The translations under genes and the position numbers were made by a program. DNA of 64,000 nt, taken from contig NZ_JAAAWN010000023.1 of the NCBI RefSeq assembly GCF_010500865.1, positions 1 to 64,000 of the forward strand. The letters are read 5' to 3'. The DNA comes from Alteromonas profundi. Lineage in GTDB: Bacteria; Pseudomonadota; Gammaproteobacteria; Enterobacterales; Alteromonadaceae. Positions 40,823 through 50,756 of this stretch are shown piece by piece (within the stretch, counting starts at the first letter, position 1; each line of letters begins with the position of its first letter). The notes under the pieces are model-generated. The model was not told where the DNA came from, made no database searches, and saw only the letters and a list, made by a program, of their open reading frames with translations.

Positions 40823-41032
40823 ATTGCTCTTTTTTACCCATAAATTTGTTTATTAAATGGCGGTATTGCAAATGCCACGGCTTTTTGTAACAGGTATATA
40901 TACCTATGAATAGATAAGGCCACGAAAAAATACGGGGGATGCGTTGTACTTCCGTGTCTATCACTCGTACCATATGTACATATATCACCGCCATTAATTC
41001 ATCACCATTAATTGTGGAACGAAAAGAAGTAC

Positions 41033-41467
41033 ATGTCTCAACAGCCCTATCGAATAGAAATATTGAACAACTGTATCTGCGTAACCTTACGGGGACATTG
41101 GGATATGGCCACAAACATTCACTATCTGTCTAGCTTAGCGAACACCCTTAATAGCCGAAAAGGTTCTTCATTTTACCTTTTGGTAGATATGCGTACGTGG
41201 GTAGTACCGGCTTCTGCGGTATCGCAGAGAATAAAAGGCCATATTCATTTAGACCGTCGCAATCAAATGAGCGAACTATGGCTTCAAAGTGGCAGCGCCG
41301 ACGTTGAGCATATTGCTGATAAATTTTCAGGTGAGCAACATTTCACTTTGCACCGTATTAGCACTGTCGACCTCTTTTTAGAAAAGGTTGAACAAGTGTG
41401 TGGCCATGACAATAAACTAACGGTTGCTGAATGGTTAGAACGCAATACCATCGATAAACAAAATTAG
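41033..41467 (+). CDS. STAS-like protein of unknown function
   Basis: 144 residues. The N-terminal half, IEILNNCICVTLRGHWDMATNIHYL then SSFYLLVDMRTWVVPASAV, has the alternation expected of a STAS/SpoIIAA-like alpha-beta fold, but the usual phosphorylated Ser context is not evident. I chose the ATG at 41033 (MSQQPYRIE), which has AAGAAG upstream. It precedes speA on the same strand with a 112-bp gap. Confidence 0.55.
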   Translation: MSQQPYRIEILNNCICVTLRGHWDMATNIHYLSSLANTLNSRKGSSFYLLVDMRTWVVPASAVSQRIKGHIHLDRRNQMSELWLQSGSADVEHIADKFSGEQHFTLHRISTVDLFLEKVEQVCGHDNKLTVAEWLERNTIDKQN

Positions 41468-41579
41468 TCGCGACAATAGATATTTTACATCGCACTGTAT
41501 ATTTTGTTGTCTATAATACGCCCCCTATTTCCTATTAATGCCGAGCAGTGTCTCGGCACAAATAACAAGGTGAACGACA

Positions 41580-43490
41580 TTGGCAGATTGGAGCATTGAA
41601 GAAGCAGAACGCGTATATGGCGTTTCTCAGTGGGGCGGCGGTTATTTTCAAATAGGTGAAAATGGCAATGTGCATGCTACCCCCGTGCCCGATGACCCTA
41701 GCATTCGTATTGATTTTAAATCAGTCATTGAAGAAATCCGCCAAGAAGGCGTTCAGTTCCCTGTGGTTGTGCGCTTCCATGATATTTTGCGTTCGCAGGT
41801 GGCAAGCCTTAATAAGACGTTTAGAAGCACTATAGAAGAAGCCCAGTATACCGGGCAGTATCAAGGCGTGTACCCGGTTAAAGTGAACCAGATGCGAGAA
41901 GTGGTGGAAGAAATTGTCGATGCAGGCACACCCTTTAATTACGGGTTAGAAGCAGGTTCGAAAGCAGAGCTGCTCACTGTATTAGCAATGAACACCAATG
42001 AAGATTCGTTAACCATTTTAAATGGCTATAAAGACGACGAATTCATGCGCCTAGCATTATTAGGGCGTAAGCTGGGCCGCAAAGTTGTTGTGGTGGTAGA
42101 GAAATACAGTGAATTACTGCTGTTAGTAAAAACGGCGAAAGAACTTAACATTGACCCTATTATCGGCGTTCGCGCAAAAATGACAGTTAAAGGGCGCGGC
42201 AAGTGGGAAAGCTCTGGCGGTGAACGCGCTAAGTTTGGGCTTACTATTACCGAAATTATCAAAACAGCGCGCTACCTTGAAGAGCAAGGTATGGCAGATT
42301 GTTTGAAACTGCTTCATTTTCATATTGGAAGCCAACTAACCGATATTCGTGCTGTAAAAGAAGCGATGACTGAAGGAGCGCGCATTTATGCCGACCTCCA
42401 TAAGATGGGATTCCCGTTAGATTATGTCGATGTAGGTGGTGGCCTTGGCATTGACTACGATGGCAGTAATTCTACGAACGAATCGTCGCGCAACTATAGC
42501 ATGCAAGAATATGTGGCAGACGTGGTGTATGGCATGAAAGAAATGTGTGACCTTGAAGGTGTGCCACACCCTAATCTTGTTAGTGAAAGTGGCCGTGCAA
42601 TTACGGCGCATCACAGCTGCGTGGTTACTGAAATAGTCGGTGAAATAAAGTCTAATTCGGCCAGTATCGATACAAGTGAGAAAGAGGGCGAACACTTTTT
42701 CTTAAAAAACATGCGTGAGTTGGCTGACACCTTCGAGAGTCAAACGAATATGCATGAGGTATATAACGATGCCTCTCAATATAAAGAGCAAGCGTTGGAT
42801 GCCTTTAAACTGCGAGTGATCACGCTAGAAGAACTGGCAAAAATTGAAACTCTGTATTGGGAAATTATGGCGCGATTGCAAGTTTGGTATCGCCAAGAAG
42901 AGTATGTACCTGAAGAATTGCAGGAGCTTGATTACAGCCTTTCTTCGCAATACTTATGTAACTTCTCAGTATTTCAGTCGGCCGCCGACACCTGGGCTAT
43001 AGACCAATTGCTGCCTGTGGTACCGTTAACGCGGTTAAACGAAAAGCCGTCGGTGAACTGTTCACTTGTAGATATTACGTGCGATAGCGATGGCAAAATT
43101 GACCAATTTACAATAGGGCGAGAAATTACTGACGTACTGCCTATGCATCCGTTACGTAAAGACGAGTCTTATTATGTCGGGTTGTTTTTAACAGGGGCAT
43201 ACCAAGACGTGATGGGCGATATGCATAACTTGTTCGGACGGTTAAACGAAGTGCATATATTTAGTTATGACGATGACCCTGAAGACTTTTATATTGAAGA
43301 AGTGGTTAAAGGCTCTTCGGTAGAAGACGTGCTAAATATTATGCAGTATAACCCCCGTGCTATGGCGTCGGATGTTAAACGCTTTATCGATCGTAAAGTA
43401 TCCAGCGGAGTGATAAACCCGCGTGAAGGGGTTCGATGGACAGACTTCTATGAAGACTGTTTAAGTGGCTACACCTATCTCAAACCGTAA
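41580..43490 (+). CDS. speA: Biosynthetic arginine decarboxylase
   Basis: Produces agmatine from arginine, the entry to putrescine synthesis. A 636-residue fold-type III PLP enzyme: QYQGVYPVKVNQMREVVE near residue 95 (Lys that binds PLP), FNYGLEAGSKAEL, LHFHIGSQL near 245, DVGGGLGIDYDGS near 280, and SESGRAITAHHS near 335. The start is TTG with AAGGTG seven bases upstream (MADWSIEEAERVYG). No agmatinase gene is adjacent. Confidence 0.95.
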   Translation: MADWSIEEAERVYGVSQWGGGYFQIGENGNVHATPVPDDPSIRIDFKSVIEEIRQEGVQFPVVVRFHDILRSQVASLNKTFRSTIEEAQYTGQYQGVYPVKVNQMREVVEEIVDAGTPFNYGLEAGSKAELLTVLAMNTNEDSLTILNGYKDDEFMRLALLGRKLGRKVVVVVEKYSELLLLVKTAKELNIDPIIGVRAKMTVKGRGKWESSGGERAKFGLTITEIIKTARYLEEQGMADCLKLLHFHIGSQLTDIRAVKEAMTEGARIYADLHKMGFPLDYVDVGGGLGIDYDGSNSTNESSRNYSMQEYVADVVYGMKEMCDLEGVPHPNLVSESGRAITAHHSCVVTEIVGEIKSNSASIDTSEKEGEHFFLKNMRELADTFESQTNMHEVYNDASQYKEQALDAFKLRVITLEELAKIETLYWEIMARLQVWYRQEEYVPEELQELDYSLSSQYLCNFSVFQSAADTWAIDQLLPVVPLTRLNEKPSVNCSLVDITCDSDGKIDQFTIGREITDVLPMHPLRKDESYYVGLFLTGAYQDVMGDMHNLFGRLNEVHIFSYDDDPEDFYIEEVVKGSSVEDVLNIMQYNPRAMASDVKRFIDRKVSSGVINPREGVRWTDFYEDCLSGYTYLKP

Positions 43491-43532
43491 CGCATAGGGT
43501 AAGCCGTTACGGAGGGCTTAAACAGGCGGGGG

Positions 43533-44690
43533 CTATTTTGCCTCAGCCTGTTTAAAGTAACGTTTCCAAAATTCTGCAGTGGTGGAATTAATCATGTTCG
43601 ACTCTGCGTTCATCAACATCACATAACCTACTTTATAGTCGGGCGCGAACGACACATCTGCGCGGTATCCTTTAACCCACCCCCCATGGTAGTTAATACG
43701 CTTTCCCTCAAAGTCATAAATTCGCCAGCCTAATCCGTAGTGAGCATCATCGAGAAGCCCGCGCCAACCTCGGCGGTTTATTTCACGCTGGGTTTTTACT
43801 CTAGGCGTAGTAACGTCTTTTATCATTTGTGCAGAAATAACAGTAGGGAATTCACCCAATAAAGCCTGCAAATAAATGGTCATGTCAGCAATACTGGCGT
43901 TCACTCCAGCTGCCGGAGAAAAACGGTAATAATTACTTTCTACACGCCCCTCGCGCCAGCGATTACGTGCTATTGCGATATGCGGGTGAGCCCATGATTC
44001 GGATGCCAATAGGCCCCCTTTACCTACACTGGCGGTAGACATACCTAGTGGCGTGAGTAACTGAGTTTGTAACTCCCGCGAATATGAGGTGTTGTTATTA
44101 CTAAAATAGTACGCCAGTGCCCCAAATAGGGCGTTTTGATAGGTATAGCAATCGCCAGGCTTACACAACGGGGTGAGCTCTGACATTGAAGTAAGTACTC
44201 TTTCTAACGAATAATCTGCTTCAATGAGATTGTCGTAAGCATTCGGGATAAAGCCGCTGGATTGCCCCACGATATGTTGAAGTTGCAGCGCGTCCATCCC
44301 GTTTTTGTCAAAAGGTATATCTGGAAGCAGCGTGGATATAGGGGTATCCCACTGAAGACGATTCTGCTCTACCAAACGGGCTGACAGTAATGCGGTAAAC
44401 GTTTTCGATACCGAAGCTAAGCGAAATACCGTGTCTTTAGTAATTCGCTCACCCGATTTATGCGTGCGCCCGTACACATACACCTGTGGCTCTTTGCCTT
44501 GCTCATAATAAACAAATGCATAGCCAGGCACATTATATTTGTCTGCTTGCTTTTTAACGTAGCTTGCGTAGTTGTCAAGCCACTGCTCGGCGTAGGTTAC
44601 AGGCGAAAAGCAACCCATCAACACGAGCATTAGAAGGCTAAGGTAATATTTCAAAAGGCGTTTATTCCCTTGGCGGAAAGAGTGCTGCAT
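43533..44690 (-). CDS. Serine hydrolase, class C beta-lactamase-like
   Basis: 385 residues with a signal peptide. The catalytic motifs of the beta-lactamase/transpeptidase-like fold are present: LASVSKTFTAL near residue 93 (SxxK), YTYQN near 185 (YxN), and NYHGGWVKGY near 350 (HGG in place of KTG). Homologues include esterases, D-amino-peptidases and penicillin-binding-like proteins; resistance is not implied. It is convergent with speA. Confidence 0.88.
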   Translation of the reverse strand: MQHSFRQGNKRLLKYYLSLLMLVLMGCFSPVTYAEQWLDNYASYVKKQADKYNVPGYAFVYYEQGKEPQVYVYGRTHKSGERITKDTVFRLASVSKTFTALLSARLVEQNRLQWDTPISTLLPDIPFDKNGMDALQLQHIVGQSSGFIPNAYDNLIEADYSLERVLTSMSELTPLCKPGDCYTYQNALFGALAYYFSNNNTSYSRELQTQLLTPLGMSTASVGKGGLLASESWAHPHIAIARNRWREGRVESNYYRFSPAAGVNASIADMTIYLQALLGEFPTVISAQMIKDVTTPRVKTQREINRRGWRGLLDDAHYGLGWRIYDFEGKRINYHGGWVKGYRADVSFAPDYKVGYVMLMNAESNMINSTTAEFWKRYFKQAEAK

Positions 44691-44883
44691 GAATTTCGCT
44701 CAGTTGGGGCACGTCCAATGGGGGTGCAGAATTTGTTATTTTTTCTACATTATGCGTTTGCATGTTGGGTTAATCAACTTTGTCTGAATGAATAGTCAGT
44801 TCCGATTTTGTCGCACGTTAGGTTTAAAACCAAGATACACTTAATTTTGTTACTGTTCTCGTATGATTTAGGTGCATTATTTG

Positions 44884-46287
44884 ATGGAAATAGCAGCGGA
44901 TAGCTCACGTGTAGAGAAACTACAGATGTATGCTCAGGCAAGAATGAGTCGTGATCGCCGTTTCGATGGGCGCTTTTTTGTGGCGGTAACATCAACCGGA
45001 ATTTTTTGTCGTCCTATTTGCCCCGCGAAATTGCCATTAGAAAAAAATGTCGTGTATTACGAACACGCTTCCCAAGCTTTGCACCATGGGTTTCGCCCCT
45101 GTTTGCGCTGTCGCCCTGATAGTGCGCCCGAGTCGTACGCATGGCAAGGCGTAACAACCACGGTTAAGCGAGCGTTGTCTTTATTGAGTGAAATTCCGCA
45201 GCAGCCTATTGGCAATATAGCCAATAGGCTTGGCATAGGCGAACGTTATCTTAATAAACTAATGCAGCAATCCATGGGTATTTCAGCAAAAGAATATCAA
45301 AGCTTTCATCGCGTGTTATTCGCCAAAAAACTACTCCAGCAAACACAGATGAGTATTACTGAAGTTGCATGTAGCGCAGATTATTGCAGTGCAAGACAGC
45401 TTCAGCGTGCGATACAAAGGTATTGTAAAACAACACCGTCACAGCTTCGCACGTCAGCGAGTACTAACACCTTGCCTATCGCACTAAGGTTGTCGTTCAT
45501 AGGCCCTTATAATTGGCCGCAAGTACGCGATTTTCTTGCCATGCGAGCCATTGACGGTATCGAAAAAGTCACCGCTGAGAGTTACCATAGAGTGATAGAA
45601 GTAGCGGGTAAAAAAGGAAGCTTTACAGCTACATATAACGAGAAAGACCATGGCTTTGACGTAAGCTTAGTGCTTCAGGATATACGTTCGCTTTATGCTA
45701 CGCTTGAAAAAATTAAAATCTTACTAGATTTAAACGCCGACCCCTATGCTATTGAGCAGAGCTTACAGAATGCAGGTATTCCATCTGATGCTTTGTTAGC
45801 AGGGCTAAGACTACCAGGAACGTGGGACGTGTTTGAAAGTGGTTGTCGGGCGATTGTGGGTCAGCAAGTTAGTGTGAAGGCGGCAATTGGGCAAGCGACT
45901 TTATTGGCTAATACACTGCATAAACAGCAAACAGACGCCGATAGTACGAGGGTGTGTTTCCCCAACGCCCGCACCGTAGCGCAGAGCGATCTGTCGTTTC
46001 TACGCATGCCTGAGAGTAGAAAGCGGACGCTAAAGAATTTCGCTATTTTTATGGCCAACAATGAAGGCGCAGAAACTTTAGACGATGATGCCATATTGGC
46101 AATAAAAGGTATTGGTCAATGGACCCTAGATTACATTAATATGCGTGGCAAAAAAGCGCCGGATGTTTATTTGGCCGGCGATCTTATCGTAAGGAAAATG
46201 GCGGCTAAGTACCCGCTTAACCCTAAGAGAGCGGCGCCCTGGCGTAGCTATTTAACCCTTCAGCTATGGGAAATGAGCAACCAATGA
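44884..46287 (+). CDS. Ada-type sensor domain fused to AlkA-type 3-methyladenine DNA glycosylase
   Basis: About 467 residues. The N-terminus is an Ada zinc/methyl-acceptor domain (DRRFDGRFFVAVTSTGIFCRPICPAKLP, then FRPCLRCRPDSAPE, four Cys), followed by an AraC-type helix-turn-helix (residues ~85-190), an AlkA N-domain, and an HhH-GPD glycosylase (GCRAIVGQQVS, then AIKGIGQWTLDYINMR with the catalytic Asp further on in YLAGDLIV). It should sense methylation damage and excise alkylated bases. The frame is open to a GTG four codons before the chosen ATG. Overlaps ogt by ATGA. Confidence 0.9.
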   Translation: MEIAADSSRVEKLQMYAQARMSRDRRFDGRFFVAVTSTGIFCRPICPAKLPLEKNVVYYEHASQALHHGFRPCLRCRPDSAPESYAWQGVTTTVKRALSLLSEIPQQPIGNIANRLGIGERYLNKLMQQSMGISAKEYQSFHRVLFAKKLLQQTQMSITEVACSADYCSARQLQRAIQRYCKTTPSQLRTSASTNTLPIALRLSFIGPYNWPQVRDFLAMRAIDGIEKVTAESYHRVIEVAGKKGSFTATYNEKDHGFDVSLVLQDIRSLYATLEKIKILLDLNADPYAIEQSLQNAGIPSDALLAGLRLPGTWDVFESGCRAIVGQQVSVKAAIGQATLLANTLHKQQTDADSTRVCFPNARTVAQSDLSFLRMPESRKRTLKNFAIFMANNEGAETLDDDAILAIKGIGQWTLDYINMRGKKAPDVYLAGDLIVRKMAAKYPLNPKRAAPWRSYLTLQLWEMSNQ

Positions 46288-46784
46288 AACGTGTCTCTAC
46301 CTGTGTGGAAAACGTACAATTTGTCGATTACCTTTCAACCTCCCAAGGGCTACTGGAAATTATCGCTAACAAAGAAGGCGTAAGCGCGGTAACCTTTGTA
46401 CAATCGCCTCGCCTTTCCCCCAATGCGAATGAAATAGTGTGTCAGGCGAAAGCTCAGCTTAGCCAATACTTCAAACGTACACGCACCGAATTTTCGCTTC
46501 CACTTGCAGCAGAAGGTACACAGTTTCAAAAGGCGGTATGGCAAGCCCTGCTATCCATAAAGTATGGCGAAACGGCCAGTTATGCAGACATTGCCACTGC
46601 GTTGAACAACCCAAAAGCCGTGCGAGCGGTAGGAATGGCAAACAGTAAAAACCCGATAGCGATAATTGTTCCTTGTCACCGCGTTATCGGTAGCAATAAA
46701 ACCCTTACCGGCTACGCCGGGGGATTGGATAAAAAGCAGTACTTACTTAATTTAGAAGGGGCGCAAGGCGTACTATGGGAATAA
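46284..46784 (+). CDS. ogt: Methylated-DNA-protein-cysteine methyltransferase
   Basis: Removes methyl groups from O6-methylguanine onto its own Cys. 166 residues; FQKAVWQALLSIKYGETASYADIA and IAIIVPCHRVIGSNKTLTGYAGGL near residue 130, containing the acceptor Cys in PCHRV. The chosen ATG overlaps the upstream stop codon (ATGA), pointing to translational coupling with the Ada-AlkA gene; an in-frame ATG six codons earlier also exists. Confidence 0.95.
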   Translation: MKRVSTCVENVQFVDYLSTSQGLLEIIANKEGVSAVTFVQSPRLSPNANEIVCQAKAQLSQYFKRTRTEFSLPLAAEGTQFQKAVWQALLSIKYGETASYADIATALNNPKAVRAVGMANSKNPIAIIVPCHRVIGSNKTLTGYAGGLDKKQYLLNLEGAQGVLWE

Positions 46785-47671
46785 GGCAGGTTATTGCATT
46801 GCTTGTTTTGGCGGCCATTTGGGGCGGTTCGTTTATCTTTATGCGGGTGGCGGCCCCCGAATTTGGTATTTACGTATTAGTGGCTATAAGAACCCTGTTA
46901 GCAACGTGTGTGCTGTTACCTATTTTAATGGTAGTAGGGGGCGTGAAAGACATTTACCGATACTGGTTACCTATTGCGTTGGTCGGTATGGCAAATACAG
47001 CGGTGCCCTTCGTTCTGTTTAACTACAGTAGCTTACATTTAGAGGCCGGGGTAAATGCTATTTTAAATGCTACTGCCCCCATGTTTGGTGCCGTAGTTGC
47101 GTGGCTTTGGTTAGGCGATAAATTAACTAAAAGCGCTATTGCTGGTCTTCTTGTCGGGTTTGCAGGTGTAGCAGTAATTAGCCAGCAAAAACTAGGCGAA
47201 GGGGAAGTCAGTGTGCTGCCTATAATTACCGCGTTACTTGCCACAACCTGTTATGGCATTGCTGCTAGTATGATGAAGAAGTGGCTACAGGGCGTGCGTC
47301 CCCTGGTAGTCGCCACCGGGAGTCAGGCTATGGCTACTATTATGCTAGCGCCTTTTGCTATTGCCACGTTACCTGCAACTATGCCTAGTACTAACGCGTG
47401 GGCAAATGCCGTTGCACTTGCCATTGGCGGTACGGGTATAGCCTATATATTGTATTTTAAGCTTATTGCAGATGTTGGCCCCGCACGGGCGATTACAGTA
47501 GCGTATTTGGTGCCACTCTTTGGCATTGTATGGGGCGTACTCTTTCTACAAGAGCACCTTTCCTTGCAAACCATTATAGGGGGCGTAATGGTACTAGGGG
47601 GCGTTGCGCTAACCACTGGTGTAATAGGCGCAGTGAAGCGTAAACGCTATACAAGGCCGGTTAGTAGCTAA
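46775..47671 (+). CDS. DMT-superfamily (EamA) transporter
   Basis: 298 residues with ten hydrophobic helices in two EamA repeats (LVLAAIWGGSFIFMRVAAPEFG in the first; ALLATTCYGIAASMMKKW in the second) and VAYLVPLFGIVWGVLFLQEHL near the end. Probable exporter of small metabolites; substrate unknown. The start overlaps the last codons of ogt, so the three genes probably form one operon. Confidence 0.9.
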   Translation: MGIRQVIALLVLAAIWGGSFIFMRVAAPEFGIYVLVAIRTLLATCVLLPILMVVGGVKDIYRYWLPIALVGMANTAVPFVLFNYSSLHLEAGVNAILNATAPMFGAVVAWLWLGDKLTKSAIAGLLVGFAGVAVISQQKLGEGEVSVLPIITALLATTCYGIAASMMKKWLQGVRPLVVATGSQAMATIMLAPFAIATLPATMPSTNAWANAVALAIGGTGIAYILYFKLIADVGPARAITVAYLVPLFGIVWGVLFLQEHLSLQTIIGGVMVLGGVALTTGVIGAVKRKRYTRPVSS

Positions 47672-47677
47672 CTGGTA

Positions 47678-49099
47678 CTACTCAATTAACTGCATACGCA
47701 CTAAATTGCTGCCATCACGTTTGGCCTGATACAACGCATCTTCGGCATGGGCGGTAACTTCATTCATACCACGTGTCGAAGCGGTAAATGAAATACCAAA
47801 CGATGCTGTAATGTGCAGTTTGGTATTTTCCGGCATAGGCGCTAGTGTGGCTATGCCGTGGCGCAAGTTCTGCGCTATATCAAAGGCTTCATGGGGGCCA
47901 GTGTTCGGTAGCAAAAGAATAAATTCGTCACTGCTCCAGCGACCCAAAATATCTTGTTCGCGCACGGTATCTGCTAAATACATCACAATCTTATCTAATG
48001 CATCATCAGCGATATTGCGCCCAAAGGTGTCACTGATGCCAGAAAAATCGTCGATACTTATCATCACAAGGCTTACGGCCTTTTTCTCGCTAAGCAGCGA
48101 CTGGTAGATAGACTCAATCTCTGGTTTGTCGGGCAAACGGTTAGTATGGCGCACGATCAATTCGGGATGCATGTCCTTCCGAAAATAATAAAGTAAATTA
48201 TAAATCAGTAGGAAGAGAGAAAAAATCACCACCAACAAGGTTACTACGCTAAAAATAAACCCTTGGGATATTTCTGTTTGGCGGTCTTGCAGTGGGCTAA
48301 GTAAGAAGACAGTCCAGTCAAATTGATTGAGCTTAACTTCTGCAATTAAGAAGTCTTTTTGATCAATTGTAACCAGTCGGTTATTAAGTGCTTGCTCACT
48401 TTGTACGCTAAGAGGCAAGCTTGCATACCATGGTAATTCTGACAAATTGGTAAAGTCTGAATACGAGGCAATGAGCGAGGGGTCGGATGAAAGCATAATA
48501 TCTCCCATACCATCCACGAATAAAAAGTCGTAGCCGTATTCCCTTTTGTAGGTATCAAATACCTCCAAGAAACTGCTTAAGCTTTTACCGACACCAAAAA
48601 AACCGAGAAACTTGCCGTTGTCGTCACGAATTTTTATGTCGATATAAAAATGCGTATCTTCCCACTTGCCAATGTCTGCTACCGCATCTTCAGGATAGTC
48701 GCGATACTTAAAGTACCAGCTTACTTCACCTTCAATTAAATCAAGTTTGCTGCCGTCAGAGTTATAGAGCTTTCTTGACGTTTCACTGGCAATAAAAAAG
48801 GATAAATTAAATTCGTTTTCTAGTCGTTCTAGCGAGGTAAACACGGCATCTTCATCGATGAAATCCCCGCTCATTAGGTCGACCAATTCCGTTGAGCGAC
48901 CTAATGCTTCTGAGGTATGCAGTGGCTTTAATAATTGCTCGACTATAAGGGATATGGCAGGCGATAAAGACTGTTGTTGGGCACGACTTTGCTCGGCCAC
49001 TATTTTAGATACGCTAAAATGAATAAGGGTAACAATGGCAATGACAACCACTGCAAATAGCACCAGCAGACTACGGTGAAGAGTTCTAAATGTATTCAC
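47678..49099 (-). CDS. Membrane sensor GGDEF-like protein with degenerate SSDEF active site
   Basis: 473 residues. Transmembrane helix (about 13-30), a periplasmic region resembling a double-Cache sensor, a second helix (about 270-295), then a GGDEF domain. The signature motif reads SSDEF in GRWSSDEFILLLP, so both glycines that hold GTP are replaced by Ser, while the RxxD inhibitory site (REQD) five residues upstream is intact. Synthesis of c-di-GMP is therefore doubtful; a c-di-GMP-binding role is possible. It faces the DMT gene convergently. Confidence 0.85.
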   Translation of the reverse strand: MNTFRTLHRSLLVLFAVVVIAIVTLIHFSVSKIVAEQSRAQQQSLSPAISLIVEQLLKPLHTSEALGRSTELVDLMSGDFIDEDAVFTSLERLENEFNLSFFIASETSRKLYNSDGSKLDLIEGEVSWYFKYRDYPEDAVADIGKWEDTHFYIDIKIRDDNGKFLGFFGVGKSLSSFLEVFDTYKREYGYDFLFVDGMGDIMLSSDPSLIASYSDFTNLSELPWYASLPLSVQSEQALNNRLVTIDQKDFLIAEVKLNQFDWTVFLLSPLQDRQTEISQGFIFSVVTLLVVIFSLFLLIYNLLYYFRKDMHPELIVRHTNRLPDKPEIESIYQSLLSEKKAVSLVMISIDDFSGISDTFGRNIADDALDKIVMYLADTVREQDILGRWSSDEFILLLPNTGPHEAFDIAQNLRHGIATLAPMPENTKLHITASFGISFTASTRGMNEVTAHAEDALYQAKRDGSNLVRMQLIE

Positions 49100-49298
49100 T
49101 GACTACGCATGCTCCTTTGCCCGACCTACTCAGTACAACTAATAGCAGAGTATACCCGCTGGTTTAATGAACTACTAGTTTGTTTGAGCCAAATTAAACT
49201 AATGGACAATGAAACTAAATGAAGCACTGAATTATTGTCAGAGCTTGGTTACACTAGGGTTAATCACGGTTTTTCGACAAATTGCAAAAAGGAAAGTT

Positions 49299-50663
49299 AT
49301 GGCATTTTCAGTAGTGGTTTTGGCGGCAGGCAAAGGCACCCGCATGAAATCTTCGCTTCCCAAAGTGTTACATAAGGTGGCAGGCGAGCCAATGGTGCAG
49401 CGAATCATTAATACGGTAGAAAGCCTTAATGCGCAGCGTATACATTTAGTGTATGGCCATGGCGGCGATAAGCTAAAAGCGACCCTTGGTGGTGAACATC
49501 TCAACTGGTGTTTACAACAAGAACAGTTAGGTACAGGCCACGCGGTACAGCAAGCAGCCCCTCATATCAGTGATGACGAAGATGTAATGATATTGGTGGG
49601 TGATGCCCCGCTAATACGAAAAGAAACCCTTGCAGGGTTAATTGCCGTAAAAAAAGAGTGTGATCTAGCCTTGCTAACCGTTGAGCTTGACGATCCCACC
49701 GGTATGGGCCGAATTGTGCGAGAAAATGGCAATATTACCGCCATTGTTGAACACAAAGATGCAAGTGAGCAGCAGCGTAGTATTCGTGAAATTAACACGG
49801 GTATGATGATGATGTCAGGCGCCGACCTTAAGCGCTGGTTGAACGAATTAGGTAACGATAATGCCCAGGGTGAATACTACCTTACCGATGTTATAGCCAT
49901 GGCGGCAAAAGAAGGAAAGCGTATATCAGCTGCCCACCCCCAAGAAGTCGTGGAAGTAGAAGGCGTTAATAATCGCGTACAGTTGGCGCGCCTAGAACGC
50001 GCCTTTCAGTTGCGACAGGCAAACGCATTAATGATGCAAGGGGTTAGCCTTGCCGACCCTCAACGCTTCGATTTACGGGGCCAATTAACTACCGGTGAAG
50101 ACGTTCAGCTAGATGTGAATGTAATTATTGAAGGTAACGTTATATTAGGCAATAACGTGAAAGTGGGCGCTAACTGCATTTTAAGAAACTGCGAAATTGC
50201 AGATAACGCTGTAATCGAGCCTAACTCTATTGTAGATGAAGCAATTGTAGGCGAAAGCTGCAGTGTAGGCCCATACGGCCGCCTGCGCCCGGGCGCTGTA
50301 ATGCATGCGAAGGCTAAAGTAGGCAATTTTGTAGAAATGAAAAAAGCGGTATTAGGCGAAGGGGCAAAAGCGAATCATTTCACCTATTTAGGCGATGCTG
50401 AAGTGGGGGCGAATGCGAACATAGGTGCGGGTACTATTACCTGTAACTATGACGGTGTTAATAAGTCAAAAACCCGCATTGGGAAAAATGCATTTGTTGG
50501 TTCTAATACCTCCCTTGTGGCTCCTGTAACGGTAGGGGACAACGCTACCGTAGGCGCGGGGTCGGTTATTACCACTGATGTGGACGATAGTGCGCTAGCA
50601 GTAGCGCGGGGTAAACAGCGCAATATCGCCAACTGGCCACGCCCAACGAAAAAGAACACCTAA
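49299..50663 (+). CDS. glmU: Bifunctional UDP-GlcNAc pyrophosphorylase / GlcN-1-P acetyltransferase
   Basis: Makes UDP-N-acetylglucosamine for peptidoglycan and LPS. 454 residues: the N-terminal uridylyltransferase begins [19 protein letters not shown] and has [12 protein letters not shown] and VGDAPLI; the C-terminal left-handed beta-helix carries hexapeptide repeats and the acetyltransferase His in [16 protein letters not shown] start at 49299 behind AAAGGAAAG; the frame is open 30 codons upstream without homology. Confidence 0.96.
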   Translation: MAFSVVVLAAGKGTRMKSSLPKVLHKVAGEPMVQRIINTVESLNAQRIHLVYGHGGDKLKATLGGEHLNWCLQQEQLGTGHAVQQAAPHISDDEDVMILVGDAPLIRKETLAGLIAVKKECDLALLTVELDDPTGMGRIVRENGNITAIVEHKDASEQQRSIREINTGMMMMSGADLKRWLNELGNDNAQGEYYLTDVIAMAAKEGKRISAAHPQEVVEVEGVNNRVQLARLERAFQLRQANALMMQGVSLADPQRFDLRGQLTTGEDVQLDVNVIIEGNVILGNNVKVGANCILRNCEIADNAVIEPNSIVDEAIVGESCSVGPYGRLRPGAVMHAKAKVGNFVEMKKAVLGEGAKANHFTYLGDAEVGANANIGAGTITCNYDGVNKSKTRIGKNAFVGSNTSLVAPVTVGDNATVGAGSVITTDVDDSALAVARGKQRNIANWPRPTKKNT

Positions 50664-50700
50664 CGTTTAGTTGTTCCGCAGGCTAGCGGTTTGTTATTAC

Positions 50701-50734
50701 AAAGGGGAGTTACCTTGTGTGGCTGCCCTTTTTT
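50701..50734 (+). terminator. Terminator after glmU
   Basis: AAAGGGGAG pairs with CTGCCCTTT (one mismatch) and is followed by TTTTT. Confidence 0.6.
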
Positions 50735-50756
50735 ATTATGAGTTTAAGGAGCACAT

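Noticed and set aside
40821-41114. 97-codon minus-strand frame between pntB and speA
   Set aside because: Overlaps the pntB terminator and the start of the STAS-like gene; no recognisable pattern.
43500-43553. Hairpins between speA and the serine hydrolase
   Set aside because: TAAGCC/GGCTTA and AAACAGGC/GCCTGTTT can pair, but neither has a T-run and the second overlaps coding sequence; not strong enough to list as terminators.
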